A DNA stretch of 64,000 nucleotides from Adiantum capillus-veneris (GCA_014529385.2 CM043963.1:70524912-70588911); one strand, 5' to 3'; shown: positions 48,380-60,226, counted from the stretch's first letter. Translations and numbers: made by a program. Notes: generated by a model not told the origin, from the letters alone.

Positions 48380-51266
48380 TCAAATCCTGACTACCATAGC
48401 ATATGCGCATACTCTTTGTATGTTTTAAGTATCTCATGATACCTTTCACTACCTCCCAATGTTTCTTGCCGGGATTTGACATATATCTGCTAACCACTCC
48501 CACTGCAAATGCAATATCCGGACGTGTAGCAATCATTGCATACATCAAACTACCCACTGCAGACGCATATGGAATCTTATCCATTTCAGCCTTTTCTTCC
48601 TCAGACACAGGACAATCTTGTTTGCTAAGTTTCACATATGGTGGCAATGGAACACTCAATGCCTTTCCCTTCTCCATATTGAAACGTTGCAAAACCTTGT
48701 CAATATACTCTGTTTGAGATAACCAAATCAACTTCTTTGATCTGTCTCTCTCAATGCGCATACCAAGTATATGACTTGCCTCACCCATGTCTTTCATGTC
48801 AAACGATTTTGCCATCTTTGACTTCAAAGCTGAAATTTCTTCCAAGTGTTTGCCAGCAATCAACATGTCATCCACATACAAAATAAGGATCAGCCAACTG
48901 CCATCCTTAGCCTTCTTTGTATATAGACAGTGATCGAACTCACTACGTTTGTAGCCTTGAGAAAGCATAAACTGGTGGAACTTATGGTACCATGCCCTCG
49001 GTGATTGTTTTAAGCCATAAAGACTCTTTAACAACTGGCATACCAAATGTTCCATGCCTTTCTCAACAAACCCTTCTGGCTGCTGCATGTAAATTTCCAC
49101 ATCTAAATCACCATGCAAGAACGCTGTCTTGACATCCATTTGGTGCAACACCAAATCCAATATAGCAACCAATGCAAGAAAGCATCTCAATGTAGTCATC
49201 TTGACCACTGGAGAGAAGACTTCATCAAAGTCAATGCCTTGTTCTTGCTTAAAGCCCTTGGCAACAAGCCTTGCTTTGTACTTTGGTTGACTATCATGAG
49301 CGGTGATCTTATACCTATAAACCCATTTACAAGGTAGAGACTTTTTTCCCTGTGGTAATTTAACCAACTTCCATGTCTGGTTTTTATGCAGAGCTATCAT
49401 CTCTGACTGCATGGCCAACTGCCATTTTTTCGAGTCGACCACTTGTAATGCTTCCTTGTAACAAGATGGTTCTCCGCAATCTGTGAGCATGACATAATTT
49501 AGAGATGGCACATAACGATCAGGTGGTTTGGAGACACCCTCAGAACGTCTCACCACAACTGATTCTGCCTCTCTTGCCACTATAGGCTGTTCCTGAGCCT
49601 GACCATGCTGTCTTGATGTGCTAGCACTAGGTCCATCTTCCCTGAAGACAACTCTTGTGATCTCCTCTGTCTTCTCTGGCTTAGCGTGAAACTTGGCTTC
49701 ATTGAAATGCACATCATTGCTACGAATAAGCTTTCTGGACTCAGGATCCCAAAGACGGTAACCCATCTCGCCCGATTCTCCGTAGCCAAGAAATATACAC
49801 TTCTTGCTCTTTGGTTCTAACTTATTTCTGAACTCCTTAGGAATATGGATATAAGCTTCACAACCAAAGACTCTGAGATGCTTATACGAAGGTGCCTTGC
49901 CTGTCCATAGCATCTCGGCCACTGCACTCTTATCCAGAACCCTACTAGGAGACCTGTTGATCAAATGGACTGCTGTAGCCACTGCTTCCGCCCAAAATCC
50001 ATCAGGCAACTCAGCATTTGACAACATGCTTCTGACCTTCTCTTGTATGGTCCTATTCATACGTTCTGCAACCCCATTCTGTGAAGGATTATATGGTGCA
50101 GTAAGTTCCCGCTTAATCCCTTTTGCTTCACAAAAGTCTTGAAAAGCTTTGGAAACGTACTCTCCACCATTGTCAGTTCTCAAGCATTTCAGCTTCTGAC
50201 CACTCTGATTCTCCACCAGCTGCAAGAATGTCTTAAAGACCTTGAGCACCTCATCCTTGTGCTTCAAGAAGTAAACCCATACTTTGCGAGAATAGTCATC
50301 TATGAATGTACAAAAGTACGCTGCTCCCCCTAGTGACAAACTAGGCATTGGTCCACATAGATCACTGTGTACAAGAGCTAACCGTTCGTCCCTACGATTC
50401 CTCTTTGATCTGTGCGGTTCCTGTGTTTGCTTACCATAAACACAATGCTCACAAAACTCAAAATCTTGAAATGAAAAGCCAGGCAAATAACCATAATGAG
50501 AAAGTATTTCCATTCCTCTTTTTGACATATGTCCCAACCTACGATGCCACAGTGACACACTTGGCTGCTCAATCACATTAATTACATGGTTTTTAACCTC
50601 TGAAACATGTAAAGTGTACAGAGTTCCTGACTTGCTGCCATGTGCTACAGTCATCAAACCTTTGGAGATCTTCCAAGCGCTGTTCCCAAAAACTGTCACA
50701 TAACCCGCATCATCCAACTTCCCTGTACTAATCAAGCTCTTTCGGATTGCTGGAACATGTCTGACATTCTTGAGCCATAAAGAAGAGCCATTCTGAAACT
50801 TCAATTGCACATCTCCCACTCCAAGTATGTCACAAACCTGCTCATTGCCAAGTTTGACATAATCTTTAGTAGCCACATATGATGTAAACCACTCTTTGTG
50901 CGGAGAAACATGTAAAGATGCCCCTGAGTCGATAATCCAATCACTCATAGCATGTCCATCCTCTGCAGTCAAGAAAACAGAATCAAGATTGCTTGTAAGG
51001 ACGATGTCACCAGCTGCTATACCAGAATCACTGTCTGAACCAGATCCTGTGACATTCACCTCTTCAATCTTCACTGAACTCTTCTTTTCATCTTGCTCAG
51101 AACTCTTTGTTTTTCCTTTTTCTTGTTTCCACTTCGTACAGTCTCGCTTCATGTGACCCTTCTTGCCACAATGGTAGCATTCTATGTCATCCTTTGACTT
51201 CGAATCACGAGACTTACTTCGGTTTTGTGCCTTCTTACCCTTCTTCTCTTTAAACTGTTGTCTCCC
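48348..51266 (-). pseudogene. copia-2 pol: zinc knuckle, protease, integrase and RT in one long frame
   Basis: A single frame open for about 970 codons between a TGA at 51267 and the frameshift near 48375. In order: CYHCGKKGHMKRDC (CX2CX4HX4C) near 51160; protease WIIDSGASLHVSP; pre-integrase LWHRRLGHMSKRGMEIL with CEHCVYGK; integrase catalytic residues in LVHSDLCGPM, CLRTDNGGEY and NGVAERMNRTIQEKVRSML; RT blocks LVAKGFKQEQGIDFDEVFSP, QMDVKTAFLHGDLDVEIYMQ and the catalytic YVDDMLIAG. It ends in RYLKHTKSMRICYGSQDL. All catalytic residues I can check are present. The protein is most like the plant TNT1/Tork group of copia polyproteins. Confidence 0.95.
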
Positions 51267-51883
51267 TCAAACGACCAAAGCACTATTGCCTTTGCCTTTG
51301 TCAATGTTCTTCCTGTTCACTTCCTCTGTGAGCAAGCTGCCTTCTACATTGGCACTTGTAAGACCTTCTGGCGCGACAGAATTACTTAACGCTGTACGAA
51401 AAGTATCCCAACTATCTGGCAAAGTAATTAAGAGAAACATAGCCTTCACTGAATCTGGAAAGACTATCTCCTGTGCTGTTAACTGGCTGAAAGTTGTGTG
51501 AAATTCATTGAGATGATTGACATGGCTGTCCCTTCCTTCATCTTCAAATCCACCAATTTCTTGAGCCAGTAAATCTGAGAAGCAGCACTTTGTTTCTCGT
51601 ACATACCACATAGCTTTTGCCATACGCCATACGCTGTAGTCTCTTCTGCTACGTTGAAGTAAACATTTTCTGCCAGTGTCAGCATGATTGTGGAACAAGC
51701 TAACTCGTCAAGCTCTTCCCACTCATCTTCAGCCATAAATTCTGGTCTCTCCCCTTTGAGCTTCAGTGGCTTCACTTGTTTTTTCTGCACCAAAACCTGC
51801 CAAATCTGCTTCTTCCAGAATGGAAAGTTTGTGCCATCCAGCTTCTTTATGTTGTAAAGAGTCTCACTTTGAGAAGATACCAT
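51267..51883 (-). pseudogene. copia-2 gag, with one frameshift and one stop
   Basis: The likely start is the ATG at 51883 (MVSSQSETLYNIKKLDGTNF). An in-frame TTG three codons upstream is less plausible. The first frame reads FPFWKKQIWQVLVQKK and DELACSTIMLTLAENVYF. It is lost near 51510, where the other frame takes over (HVNHLNEFHTTFSQL, SDSWDTFRTALSNS-like LPDSWDTFRTAL), then meets TGA at 51267, one C-to-T step from CGA. The family is the copia gag UBN2 type, encoding the capsid. Confidence 0.88.
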
Positions 51884-52935
51884 ATCTGCCAAACTGTTTA
51901 CTCCTGAGAAAAATCCGGCAGAGTTTCCCCTGTAAACTGGCCTCTGTACACAGTAAACAAGCTATAATCAACAAGCTGAACACCTCTCCTCAGGAACTGT
52001 CAGTATTTTTGAACATTTTTGACAGAGTCTCCACTGTAAACTGAGCTCTGGGAACCAAAAGATAGCTCAAGAAACAATCATAAATAGCTGACCAATGACA
52101 AATCTAAAAAATCCCTGTAATATGCTGTCTTGTAAGCATACACTGTCTCCTCTCTGGGCGATGACAGAACCTGTATCTGTCTCAAGATTGAACCCTGAAC
52201 AATGCCTCAACGGCCTGACGCATAAGATGCAATCCAATGTCTACACAAAGTCATACATCCTAAGGGATAAAAGTCACCGAAGAGGATGCGTGTAGAGGGG
52301 AACTCCAGCAACCTAATCCACCTCACACTGGGTAACCCAGCCCCCAGTGCTTGGCTTCAAAAAACCTCACACACGACCCTCTCAGATGGCTTAGCAAACT
52401 GCCCAGAACTAGCATACATCCTATAATAGACCAATCACTGTCCTATGACCGCTGCGGCGGTCTGTCTGCTAGCGTGACTCACAACTAGCAGACCCACAAT
52501 CACAGTACATCAATCTGCAATACATGCCAGTGGTGTCAAGCCGTCGTATGGCCACACCTCCCCTGGAACCTGGCAAGCACAAGAAGTAACAATGCAGACT
52601 ACAATATATATATTTGATGATATATATGTGTACCTGGTCTATAGATGATGCTCTGAAGACTAATAAGTGATGTATGTCGATGCCGATATTGATGTCGACC
52701 ACCTCCTGCTTGCCAATCTACACAAGACGGATTTCTTTGCGGCTGAAATCTATCTTCTGCTGTAGTGCTCAGAACGAAATTCTGAGGGCATAAACGGCTT
52801 CGAAAGGGGGGTAAAACCCCAGGTCGCCTATTGGAAACGCTCCCGGAACGCCGAGTGTGAATTTTCGAACTCCGGATCCATAATCTGCCGGAAAAGTGCG
52901 CGCGCGCGCGATTGCGCAAATCCGCACTGAACCAA
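51884..52935 (-). other. copia-2 untranslated leader
   Basis: About 1.05 kb between primer site and gag start without a supported gene. It is long for a copia leader and includes a GCGCGCGCG run at about 52899-52911. Confidence 0.7.
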
Positions 52936-52948
52936 GGCTCTGATACCA
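52936..52948 (-). other. copia-2 primer binding site (initiator Met tRNA type)
   Basis: Minus strand TGGTATCAGAGCC, two bases inside the 5' LTR. Confidence 0.96.
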
Positions 52949-52950
52949 AT

Positions 52951-53166
52951 TGAAGTCGCGGAGCGGAGCGTGGGTCGACTCTCTCTCTCACACACACAGT
53001 GAGCTTACACAGTACAGTACGCAGAGAACTGTTAGAAGGGTTATCTCCCAATACTCTTAGTATTCACAAAGTATATGTGAGTATATACAAAGAGTTAGAG
53101 GTAAGTGAGTTAGGCGGGCGGGCGGCCATATCCGCATAAGAGGCCACTTGGGCTTTAATCCCAACA
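52951..53166 (-). repeat. copia-2 5' LTR (216 bp)
   Basis: Near-identical to 47631-47848, differing by a T/C at the ninth base and by TC and CA repeat lengths. It is followed by the TATAC target duplication at 53167-53171. Confidence 0.96.
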
Positions 53167-53620
53167 TATACCATCTTGAGAGATAATGTGACCTAAATAT
53201 TGAATCTCTTGTAGAAAAAATTCACTTTTATTTTGATTAATGAAAAGCTTATTCTCTCTCACAACTTGAAAGATTACCTGGAGGCGTCACTTGTACTCCT
53301 CAAGAGAATTTGAGTGGCCTGAAGATTTTTGTCCATCGTGAGTTTGAATGTGGTTGGAGCATTTGCCAGGCCAAAACTTGTCACTTATCAAATAGATCTT
53401 CTACCCGCATCACTTTTTTTTTTTTTTTTGGTAGTGATTCTATTTAGTGCTCTTTAGTCGACACATATGTGATATGTGTCATCTTTCTTTTGCACCAAAA
53501 GTACTAGTGAACAGTATGGAGAGGAGCTAGGCCTCACCATCTCTTTTTCCACCAATTCATGCACTTGCCTCATAATCTCCTCTTGTTGAGCTTGTGAAAC
53601 TCAATAAGGAGGTTCAGGGG
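53167..53620 (-). pseudogene. G1 reverse transcriptase N-terminal remnants
   Basis: Continues the G1 pol interrupted at 47630. Minus-strand sequence matches G2 at 62337-62940, including the QYLGHIISQDG region, TNAPATF-like sequence near 53350 and the block around the [11 protein letters not shown] motif near 53500. About 100 bp of the RT core is deleted near 53385, and a run of 16-17 T lies at about 53411. Homology ends near 53620. Confidence 0.8.
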
Positions 53621-54240
53621 TGTGTGAATGGATGAGGGTGAGTGGTGGGGAGAGAGAGCCAGAGGTGGGTGTGTGTGTGTGTGTATAGGGTGAGTGTAGG
53701 TGTGTGTGTGTGTAGGTAACGAGGGAGAGAGAGAGAGAACGGGCTGAGCCTTGCTGCGCCATGTGGCTGTCGACAAGAGAACGAGAGAGGGAGAGTCAAC
53801 AAGAACGAGGGAGGGGGTGTGGGGCTCAATGAGGGAGAGAGAGCGGGAATGTATGGATGAGAGGGGAGAGAGGGGCTGTGGCAGGCCGGGGAGAGAGTGA
53901 GATGCATGGCGGCCGACCTTGGTTGACAAACAAGAGGGAGAGAGAGAGAGTATGGACGAGAGGGGAGAGAGGGAGGGAGAGTGTGAGAGTGTGTGTGTGT
54001 GTGGTGAATAATGAAGGAGAGAGAGAGAGAGAGACTCTTGTCCCATGCATGGCCACCCTCGAGAGAGAAAGAGATATTATCTTGTGCCCTATGGGCTTGG
54101 TGATACAAGAACGAGGGGGAGAGAGAGAGAGAGAGGCGGGTTGGAGGAGCCAAGCAGGAGAGAGAGAGCTTGTCCTTTGGTGATAATGGAGGAGAAATGG
54201 AGAGAGTGTGACCAAGCTGAGAGGCGGCCCACTGCGTGCA
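53621..54240. repeat. GA/GT-rich low-complexity tract
   Basis: Dense interspersed GAGAGAG and GTGTGTG runs over about 600 bp. Long open frames here (on the minus strand, Ser, Leu, His and Thr-rich) are products of composition. Confidence 0.85.
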
Positions 54241-55200
54241 AGCTTGGAAGGGGTGGTGGTGCAAGTTAAAAAAATATTGTTTATTTATCAATTTTCTTGT
54301 ATTTGGTTTGCTTCCACCACCACATACTCCACACACCAAAAGCATACATATTCGCCTACCCACGGCATTTGCACCAAAGCCGTATGTGAGGGTGATCAAA
54401 GGTCATCACAGGAACGTCGTGCCACTTGTGAGACCAATGTTGACATTTGGGTGGACGGCCATTTGTACACTTACGATCCTATAAGCCGCTTCCATCCATC
54501 CTTTAATAGCCATTCGACATTTCTTCACTTTCTTGGTAGGGGAGAAGCAGGCTTGTCAGGCTATTGCAAGCGGTTGTGTATGGGTGCAGGTGCTTCTTTG
54601 CATATGTGGATGCACGAATGTTAAGCTCTTCACCTCATGATGACAGCATTACAAGAGAGTGTTGCCTCTTCAGAGAGGGTGGTTGAAACTCTTCAACAAC
54701 AAATGCAAGAAAATGAATCCCACATTATGAAGCTTTCCAACACCATCACATACTTAAAAGAAACACCCCTTGGTGCAAGGGAACGCAAACACACGTATAT
54801 ATTCATTGAAACTCTTGCACATTCGAGAGGAGCACACAAATGACGAGTGACAACCACAAGGTGATTTGCTCATTACTTGCATGATGCATTCTTACTTCAC
54901 ACTATTTTCTAACATTTATTTTTATTGGTTGCTAGAAACGTCATCGAGGAGGCATGCGGTGGAACAAGCCAAGATGATCGAGTCAACCTTCTCACTCACT
55001 AGTTGTCTCAATACCTAGGATGTGATTTCTTGTCACAGGAACAGAATAATAGAGATAGACAACAAAAGGTAGAGAAAGAGATATTTGTATTGATGAATCT
55101 TTGTAGAGTTTTGATACAATAGAGGAGCAATTGAATATGGACGCACTCCATTGTACAGAGCTCGAACCTCTCGACCACCCCCGAGCTTCAGTTCGCTTGC
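54241..55200. other. unassigned region with short open stretches
   Basis: Plus-strand stretches include a helical one at 54637-54843 (SSERVVETLQQQMQENESHI), suggestive of a coiled coil from a transposon protein, but too short to assign. No LTR or terminal repeats found. Confidence 0.35.
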
Positions 55201-55210
55201 ATGCAGCGTC

Positions 55211-55264
55211 TCACTCGCACTCGCACTCGCACTCGCACTCTCACTCGCACTCGCACTCGCACTC
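55211..55264. repeat. (CACTCG)n hexanucleotide repeat
   Basis: About nine units of CACTCG, one altered to CACTCT. The minus-strand Ser-Ala repeat peptide across it is a translation artefact. Confidence 0.93.
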
Positions 55265-56190
55265 ATAGAAGAAGAGATCGGTGAATGATCCCCAAACTCA
55301 CCACCCGTCGTGCTTTTATCCTTCTTTTCCTCGAAAAGCCTGCACGATTTTCACACCAAGTATACCTGCGAGAATAATATAAGAACGTGATCGCTAAGCG
55401 ATCCGTGAAGGTTAGATTCCTATCATGACACTTTGCACAGATCCTGTTTCACACATTGATTTCTGCATCGCCTACAAAATAGCCAAAAGAACATACTCGT
55501 GCAACCAATTCAACATGATAATCAAAGTAAAAAAACATAATTATATACCTTCATAATGTCAATTGCTATACTCTACCCTGAAGAAACAATCCACTTCTTG
55601 GTTGATAGCAGGGAGAACTGTATGATGTTGTATGTCTGTCTGTCCCTGTGTATACTACACTGCTGCTGCCTTCTGTTTGTTTTCATCATAACTTTTACAA
55701 ACGAACTCAGAACAGAGCAATTCAGGTACTCAAAATGACGGGAGTAGGTTTGGTCTACAAGGCATCGTGGACAGAATTGCGAAAAGCGTCTCTGTTTGGC
55801 TAAAAAGGCAACTTTTAGGTCGCGACTCTTAAAACCTCTATTTTTGGGTCTCCACTACTTTCACAACTTATTTTAAGCCTATCCATGCATTTTAAGCTAA
55901 AACACATAAATATAAAACATTGATATTAATAAAAATCTCAATTTTACTGTTCATAGACAGACTATCTGTTATTCATTAATCTTTATCAAATACGTCTTTA
56001 GTCTATTATTTAAAAATAATAATATATGTTTTCTCTTAATATCTCAAACTCATTCATATAAGTTCTATTTAATAGACTATTCAACAATCTTTCAAATCGT
56101 GCTAAACAAAAGATATGCCCTACTCCATTTTTTTTTTCGACTTTTAGAACTTCAAAAATTAGTCCTATTACATTTCTATCTTACAATCAC
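55265..56190. other. unassigned, AT-rich toward the right
   Basis: No gene supported. It leads into the coding remnant at 56191. Confidence 0.4.
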
Positions 56191-57918
56191 GTGGAGGTAA
56201 GCACATTAAGAATGCAGTCACCAAAGGACCTTATGTGTAAATTGAGAAATGTGGTTAGTGATGATGACGTGCAACAAGCTTGTGATGAAGCTGGAATTAG
56301 CACCAAAGCCTATCAGGCTATTTTCCAACTCCTAAAGGATGCCCTCAAAGAGCATGGCATTGTGAAAAATCTATTTCCCGTTCCTCACAAGGTCAACCTC
56401 GCAAAGAAGGCCACAAATGAAGATGTGTTCTCCCGCATTGGGATATACCTACACATTGAGGACACAATGCCAACTTCCCTTTATGCTTCGTGCACAACAA
56501 AGACAAGGGGAAAAGGTAAGAAACAATCCATAAGAACTTCAATAAGCTATGCTTAGATTTTACGAGTTATTTGAAGAAGGTGACGTACTATACTTTTTTC
56601 TTTTGGTTTTGTTCTTATCATAGACTTTGAAGTATAAGGTCTTGGTACTATTTATTTTGTAGTGCTTGGCACAAAGGTCGCTTTTGTGCTGAAACTCGAT
56701 GAGTGTCAAATAGTGAAAGGTCAAAGGTTAGAGAGGCTAAGTGTCACTCTAATGAATGAGGCCCTTTTGCAAACCAAGCGAAGGGATTCAGTCGAGCCAT
56801 CTCCCACCCCGTCTTTTAGCATGCAGTCAGAGAAAGACATTTGGTGGTTGACTGCTATTGAGGTGCCCAAAGAGACCAATGGAGTACTTTCATGGATTTT
56901 TGAGGGAACTCCATGGATCACAGAAGTAATACACTCCCAAATTACAGGTCAGAAGTTGGAGGTCGAGGGTTTTGGTAGCTATGATGTGGAGTGGCACTTA
57001 GGTGGGGACTTGAAGACCATAAAGTGTTTGCTTAGCTGCAAACAAGGGGCTTCTTCTCTCATGCCTTGTCCATTTTGCACTAGAGGGTACAGACCTAACG
57101 GACAAAAGTCACACAAGAGCAGTGCAAAGGTCGATTCCATGCTTCCATGGCAAGGGCATGGAGAAGAAGGGTTGGATTGTTGTGATGTCGGAGATGAAGG
57201 TAGAGAATGGGAAGCGTCTATTCTGAGATGTCCCATGCTCAATTCCCTAGACCGTGATCAAAAGGACCACGCTTGGAATCCAATCTTTCCATTTCCTCTA
57301 TCAAATGTACATTTTTGTGCATTAAACGCATTCATGTGCATTTTTGATAGGCTATTGAAGCTCCCCATTGACTATGCTTTCACAATGAAACCATTGAATA
57401 AGTCCTAGGAAGCGATCGAAAGAGTGGAGGTACTCTTGAATTCCATTGGTTGTCAGGGTGGAAATGTGTCTATCATTGCTGCAAAGAACACAAGGGAGGC
57501 CCATGATATTGCTCAACAAGTGTCAATGAGTGGACAAAAAGCCAGACACTTTTTGAAGAAAGTTTCCCAAGGAAAGCCAGGTTGATATGCTGCTCAAAAC
57601 AACTCCAACTAGCAGGCAGGTAACCTTTGGGAGCTTTGGAAGGAGTTATGCAAAGCTACTATTGACAATGATTCAAATGGCGAGCTTGCAAACAAGCGCA
57701 ATCAAGTTTGGGTATATTTTGATAAAGTGGTCAAGCTTATGAGCCTTGACAGCACAACAGAAGAACAACACCAATCATTTCAAGAAGCCTTGGTATCATT
57801 TCAAGAAGCCTTGGTGGATTTTACCAAGGTCTTCACCCTTTCTTGGGGTAAAAATAACCTCGGGGGGCTCACTATGTGTAAAACTACCATATCACGTGCG
57901 TTCAAGACATGTTTGTAA
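56191..57918 (+). pseudogene. unrecognised transposase-like gene remnant with one intron
   Basis: Exon 1 (first ATG 56212, open from 56191) has CKLRNVVSDDDVQQACDEAG, AYQAIFQLLKDALKEHGI and FPVPHKVNLAKK. A GTAAG donor at 56516 and TTTTGTAG acceptor at 56661-56662 define a 147-bp phase-1 intron. Splicing keeps the frame into VAFVLKLDECQIVKGQRLER. Exon 2 continues with EVEGFGSYDVEWHLGGDLKT, a CxxC in SLMPCPFCTRGYRP and HAWNPIFPFPLSNVHFCALN. In-frame stops follow at 57406 (TAG), 57583 (TGA) and near 57610 (TAG), with the same frame readable to NLWELWKELCKATIDNDSN. The GGDLK...CPFC pairing reminds me of transposase-derived proteins of uncertain class found in several eukaryotes; I cannot place it firmly. 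It is isolated between repeats. Confidence 0.6.
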
Positions 57919-58458
57919 GATCCCTTGTCTGTGAATTTTTTTAAAAATATAATGTACCATTTTCTTTTAAAATTTGTAAGTTTTTTTCAAATTTGAAAAA
58001 ATAATGCCCTTCTGTATATATATTTATGTAAGTTTCAAGAACTTTAAATACCCTTCTGTTGAAGTCACGTGATATGTTACATTTTTATTAGGTGACCTCC
58101 CCAGGAAAATAACATCACACATTACATGGTAAGCCATGTTACGTGGTGAATTTATTACAAGGGAATGTTTTCATTAAATAATGTGGATCGTTTACTCATG
58201 TGAACAACATATCTTGTTTGCGCATGGTGCATTTTTTATGCACAAGTATGGATCGCTTGAAATTTTTAGCACTTGTAACATTTAATGGTCTAAAAACTTA
58301 TGTGTAGCAGAAATTAGCATGAACATAGTGGGCATTTCATTAGCATAGATTCCTAATGAGAATTACAAGAGTGCTTGGGTGGAGAGAGCAACAAAAAGCA
58401 TAACACCTAGTTAGATAGCATCGACAGTACTTTCAAAAGAGAGAGAAATTAAGCTAAT
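57919..58458. other. AT-rich intergenic sequence
   Basis: No supported feature. Confidence 0.5.
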
Positions 58459-59871
58459 GACAACAGTTGAGGACCGGATTTGCATGGAGCCGGTCCCCCC
58501 TCCAAAAGGCTTTGTATTATGGTTTCTCCCATCAAGAGAGACATTGTACAATACAATTCTTTGTGTTCCTTCAAGACTAGCTAGTGCAATGAAGATGAAA
58601 GCTTCATGCACTAAGCAAAACACTTAGCAAACACAACTTGAATTATCCCTGTTCTCAGACCCAAGACCTCACACACCTTCGAAGATGGTGAGAGCTAGCA
58701 GGGTATGAGAGTAGATTGAGAGGAAGAAGGAGTATCTTACGAGAAAGATGTACATCTCCTCACATAATCACTCATATTAGCATAGCTTAGCTTAGTAATT
58801 AGCTTGGTAGAGGAGATGAGCATGCATTGAAGCTAGGCTCTTGGTTGGATTTGCATCCACAAGCCAAGAGTGTGTCGATGTAGGCTTCTATCTCACAAGC
58901 TTGGAGTAGGTGATGAGTTCTCCATTAAAGCTTGGGAAGAGATAGTCTTCTCTTTCTTCACACATGAGATTGTGTGAGTGTGTGTGTGATAATGCCTTGC
59001 AAAAATCAGCCCCCCCTCTCTCTCTCTTGGGCGAGCCCTCTTGCTATTTGCTCTTGCTGAGCCCTCATTGGTCCTCACCAAGTCAAGCCAATCACAATTA
59101 AGCAGCATAAGTGATAGCCTTTTGACATGTGTCCCCCTTTCCCCTTTTGTGAGAGATTTAGGTAAATAAATAATTAAACTAAACTCTCATTGGACCCCTT
59201 TGCTTCCTAGCCAATAGGAATCAGGCAAGCCATTGGGCTCCTGAATGCTCATTGGACCCCTTGGGAGACTGCCCAATAGTCTTCTAGGAGACTTAATTCT
59301 CATTGGTTTCTTTTATTAAATGTTTTTAAATTAATTAAACTAGATTTACTCTAGCTTAATTCTCATTGGTCCACTTCAAGGGTCATCCAATAGAAACTGG
59401 GCACACCTTGTGGACATCTGGCCTAGGGAGCTGACATGTGTCCCTCATTCCCTTTGTGTAAAGGGAGCCTGTGTGTGTGTGTGTGTGTGAGACTTTCTCT
59501 CTCATCCCCTAGAAGAAGGGCTCGCCCCCTCCCATGTAGGGATATGCATTGACTTTGGAGAGCACACAAAGCATCCAATTCCTCCTAAGCTTTAACCCTT
59601 TGGACACAACCTTTGAATTTTGGAACCTTAGCATTTTGGAAGTCTTAATGGGCTGAACCTTAGGGTCTTTTTAGCCCATTGTTGCACATGGCTCTTTTGC
59701 AGATGGCCCCCCCTTTGGATCCCTATTTTCCCTCCTTTGGATCCCTAGTGTGGCCGGTCTGCTAGCTTAACCAATATTCTAGCCTTTTCTCCCCTGGCAC
59801 TTCCCCACATTAAATGTTCAGTTTAATATGAGAAAATCATTTAGGAGAATTAGATATTGATTATTATGACA
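58459..59871 (-). repeat. G2 3' LTR (about 1.4 kb)
   Basis: The minus strand begins TGTCATAATAATC after the polypurine tract and ends CTGTTGTCA. It aligns with the interrupted G1 LTR. It contains five CTCATTGG motifs between 59070 and 59400, most followed 20-35 bases later by CCAAT, which are inverted CCAAT-box-like pairs. Confidence 0.8.
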
Positions 59872-59886
59872 TTACCTCTCTCTTGA
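59872..59886 (-). other. G2 polypurine tract
   Basis: Minus strand TTCAAGAGAGAGGTAA directly precedes the LTR TG. The same sequence, slightly changed, occurs in G1 at 45353. Confidence 0.7.
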
Positions 59887-60226
59887 AATCATAGTCATCC
59901 TCGACTATGGTGTAGAGAAGATAAAGCATATTCATGAGTCCTTTTCTTAGCGGGTAGAGGATCCCTATGTTACCCTACGACATCATTCCACAATGGATGA
60001 CTAGTCCATTTGGCGCTTGAGAGCCTTAGGCTGCCGCAAGCATGTCTGCACATTAGTCCTATCAGTCTTCCATAATAGAGTGACAAGCTCTACTTGGTGT
60101 TTGGGATACGTCGTCTCCGCAAACTTGATCTAAGCATGCATACTACTTCATTTTTGTGCACAATAAAGAAAAAGAGAGTCTTATAAGACAAAAACTTTGT
60201 TCATTTTTAACATTTTGTACATTTGC
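59887..60226 (-). other. G2 3' untranslated sequence
   Basis: Between the pol stop at 60227 and the polypurine tract. It is conserved with G1 (TTAGCGGGTAGAGGATCCCT, TACCCTACGACATCATTCCA), which suggests it moves as part of the element. Confidence 0.7.

Larger units (their letters stand above)
47631..53166 (-). mobile_element. copia-2: complete Ty1/copia (TNT1-like) retrotransposon, 5536 bp
   Basis: Two nearly identical LTRs, a 5-bp target duplication, a Met-tRNA primer site, gag, protease, integrase, RT, RNase H and polypurine tract are all present in the order of Ty1/copia elements. It is inserted in the RT region of G1. LTRs differ, by eye, at one substitution plus TC/CA repeat length in about 216 bp, so insertion is recent relative to G1. 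The coding region has three lesions (see entries), so mobility would need help in trans. Confidence 0.97.
42109..53620 (-). mobile_element. G1: chromovirus-type Ty3/gypsy element, split by two insertions
   Basis: Minus-strand element closely related to G2. Its LTR (42109-45352) is interrupted by a 2.0-kb LTR insertion (42148-44145). Its pol (45353-53620) is interrupted by the complete copia-2 element (47631-53166). Removing both leaves LTR, chromodomain and integrase remnants, RNase H and RT in the same order as G2. It loses homology near 53620, where a GA/GT-rich tract begins, so its 5' end is gone. Confidence 0.88.

Noticed and set aside
53570-54399. 261-codon and overlapping Ser/Leu/His-rich frames on the minus strand
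   Set aside because: They arise from GA/GT-rich low-complexity DNA, and open frames exist on both strands at once.
55033-55266. Ser-Ala repeat protein on the minus strand
   Set aside because: Produced by the (CACTCG)n repeat.
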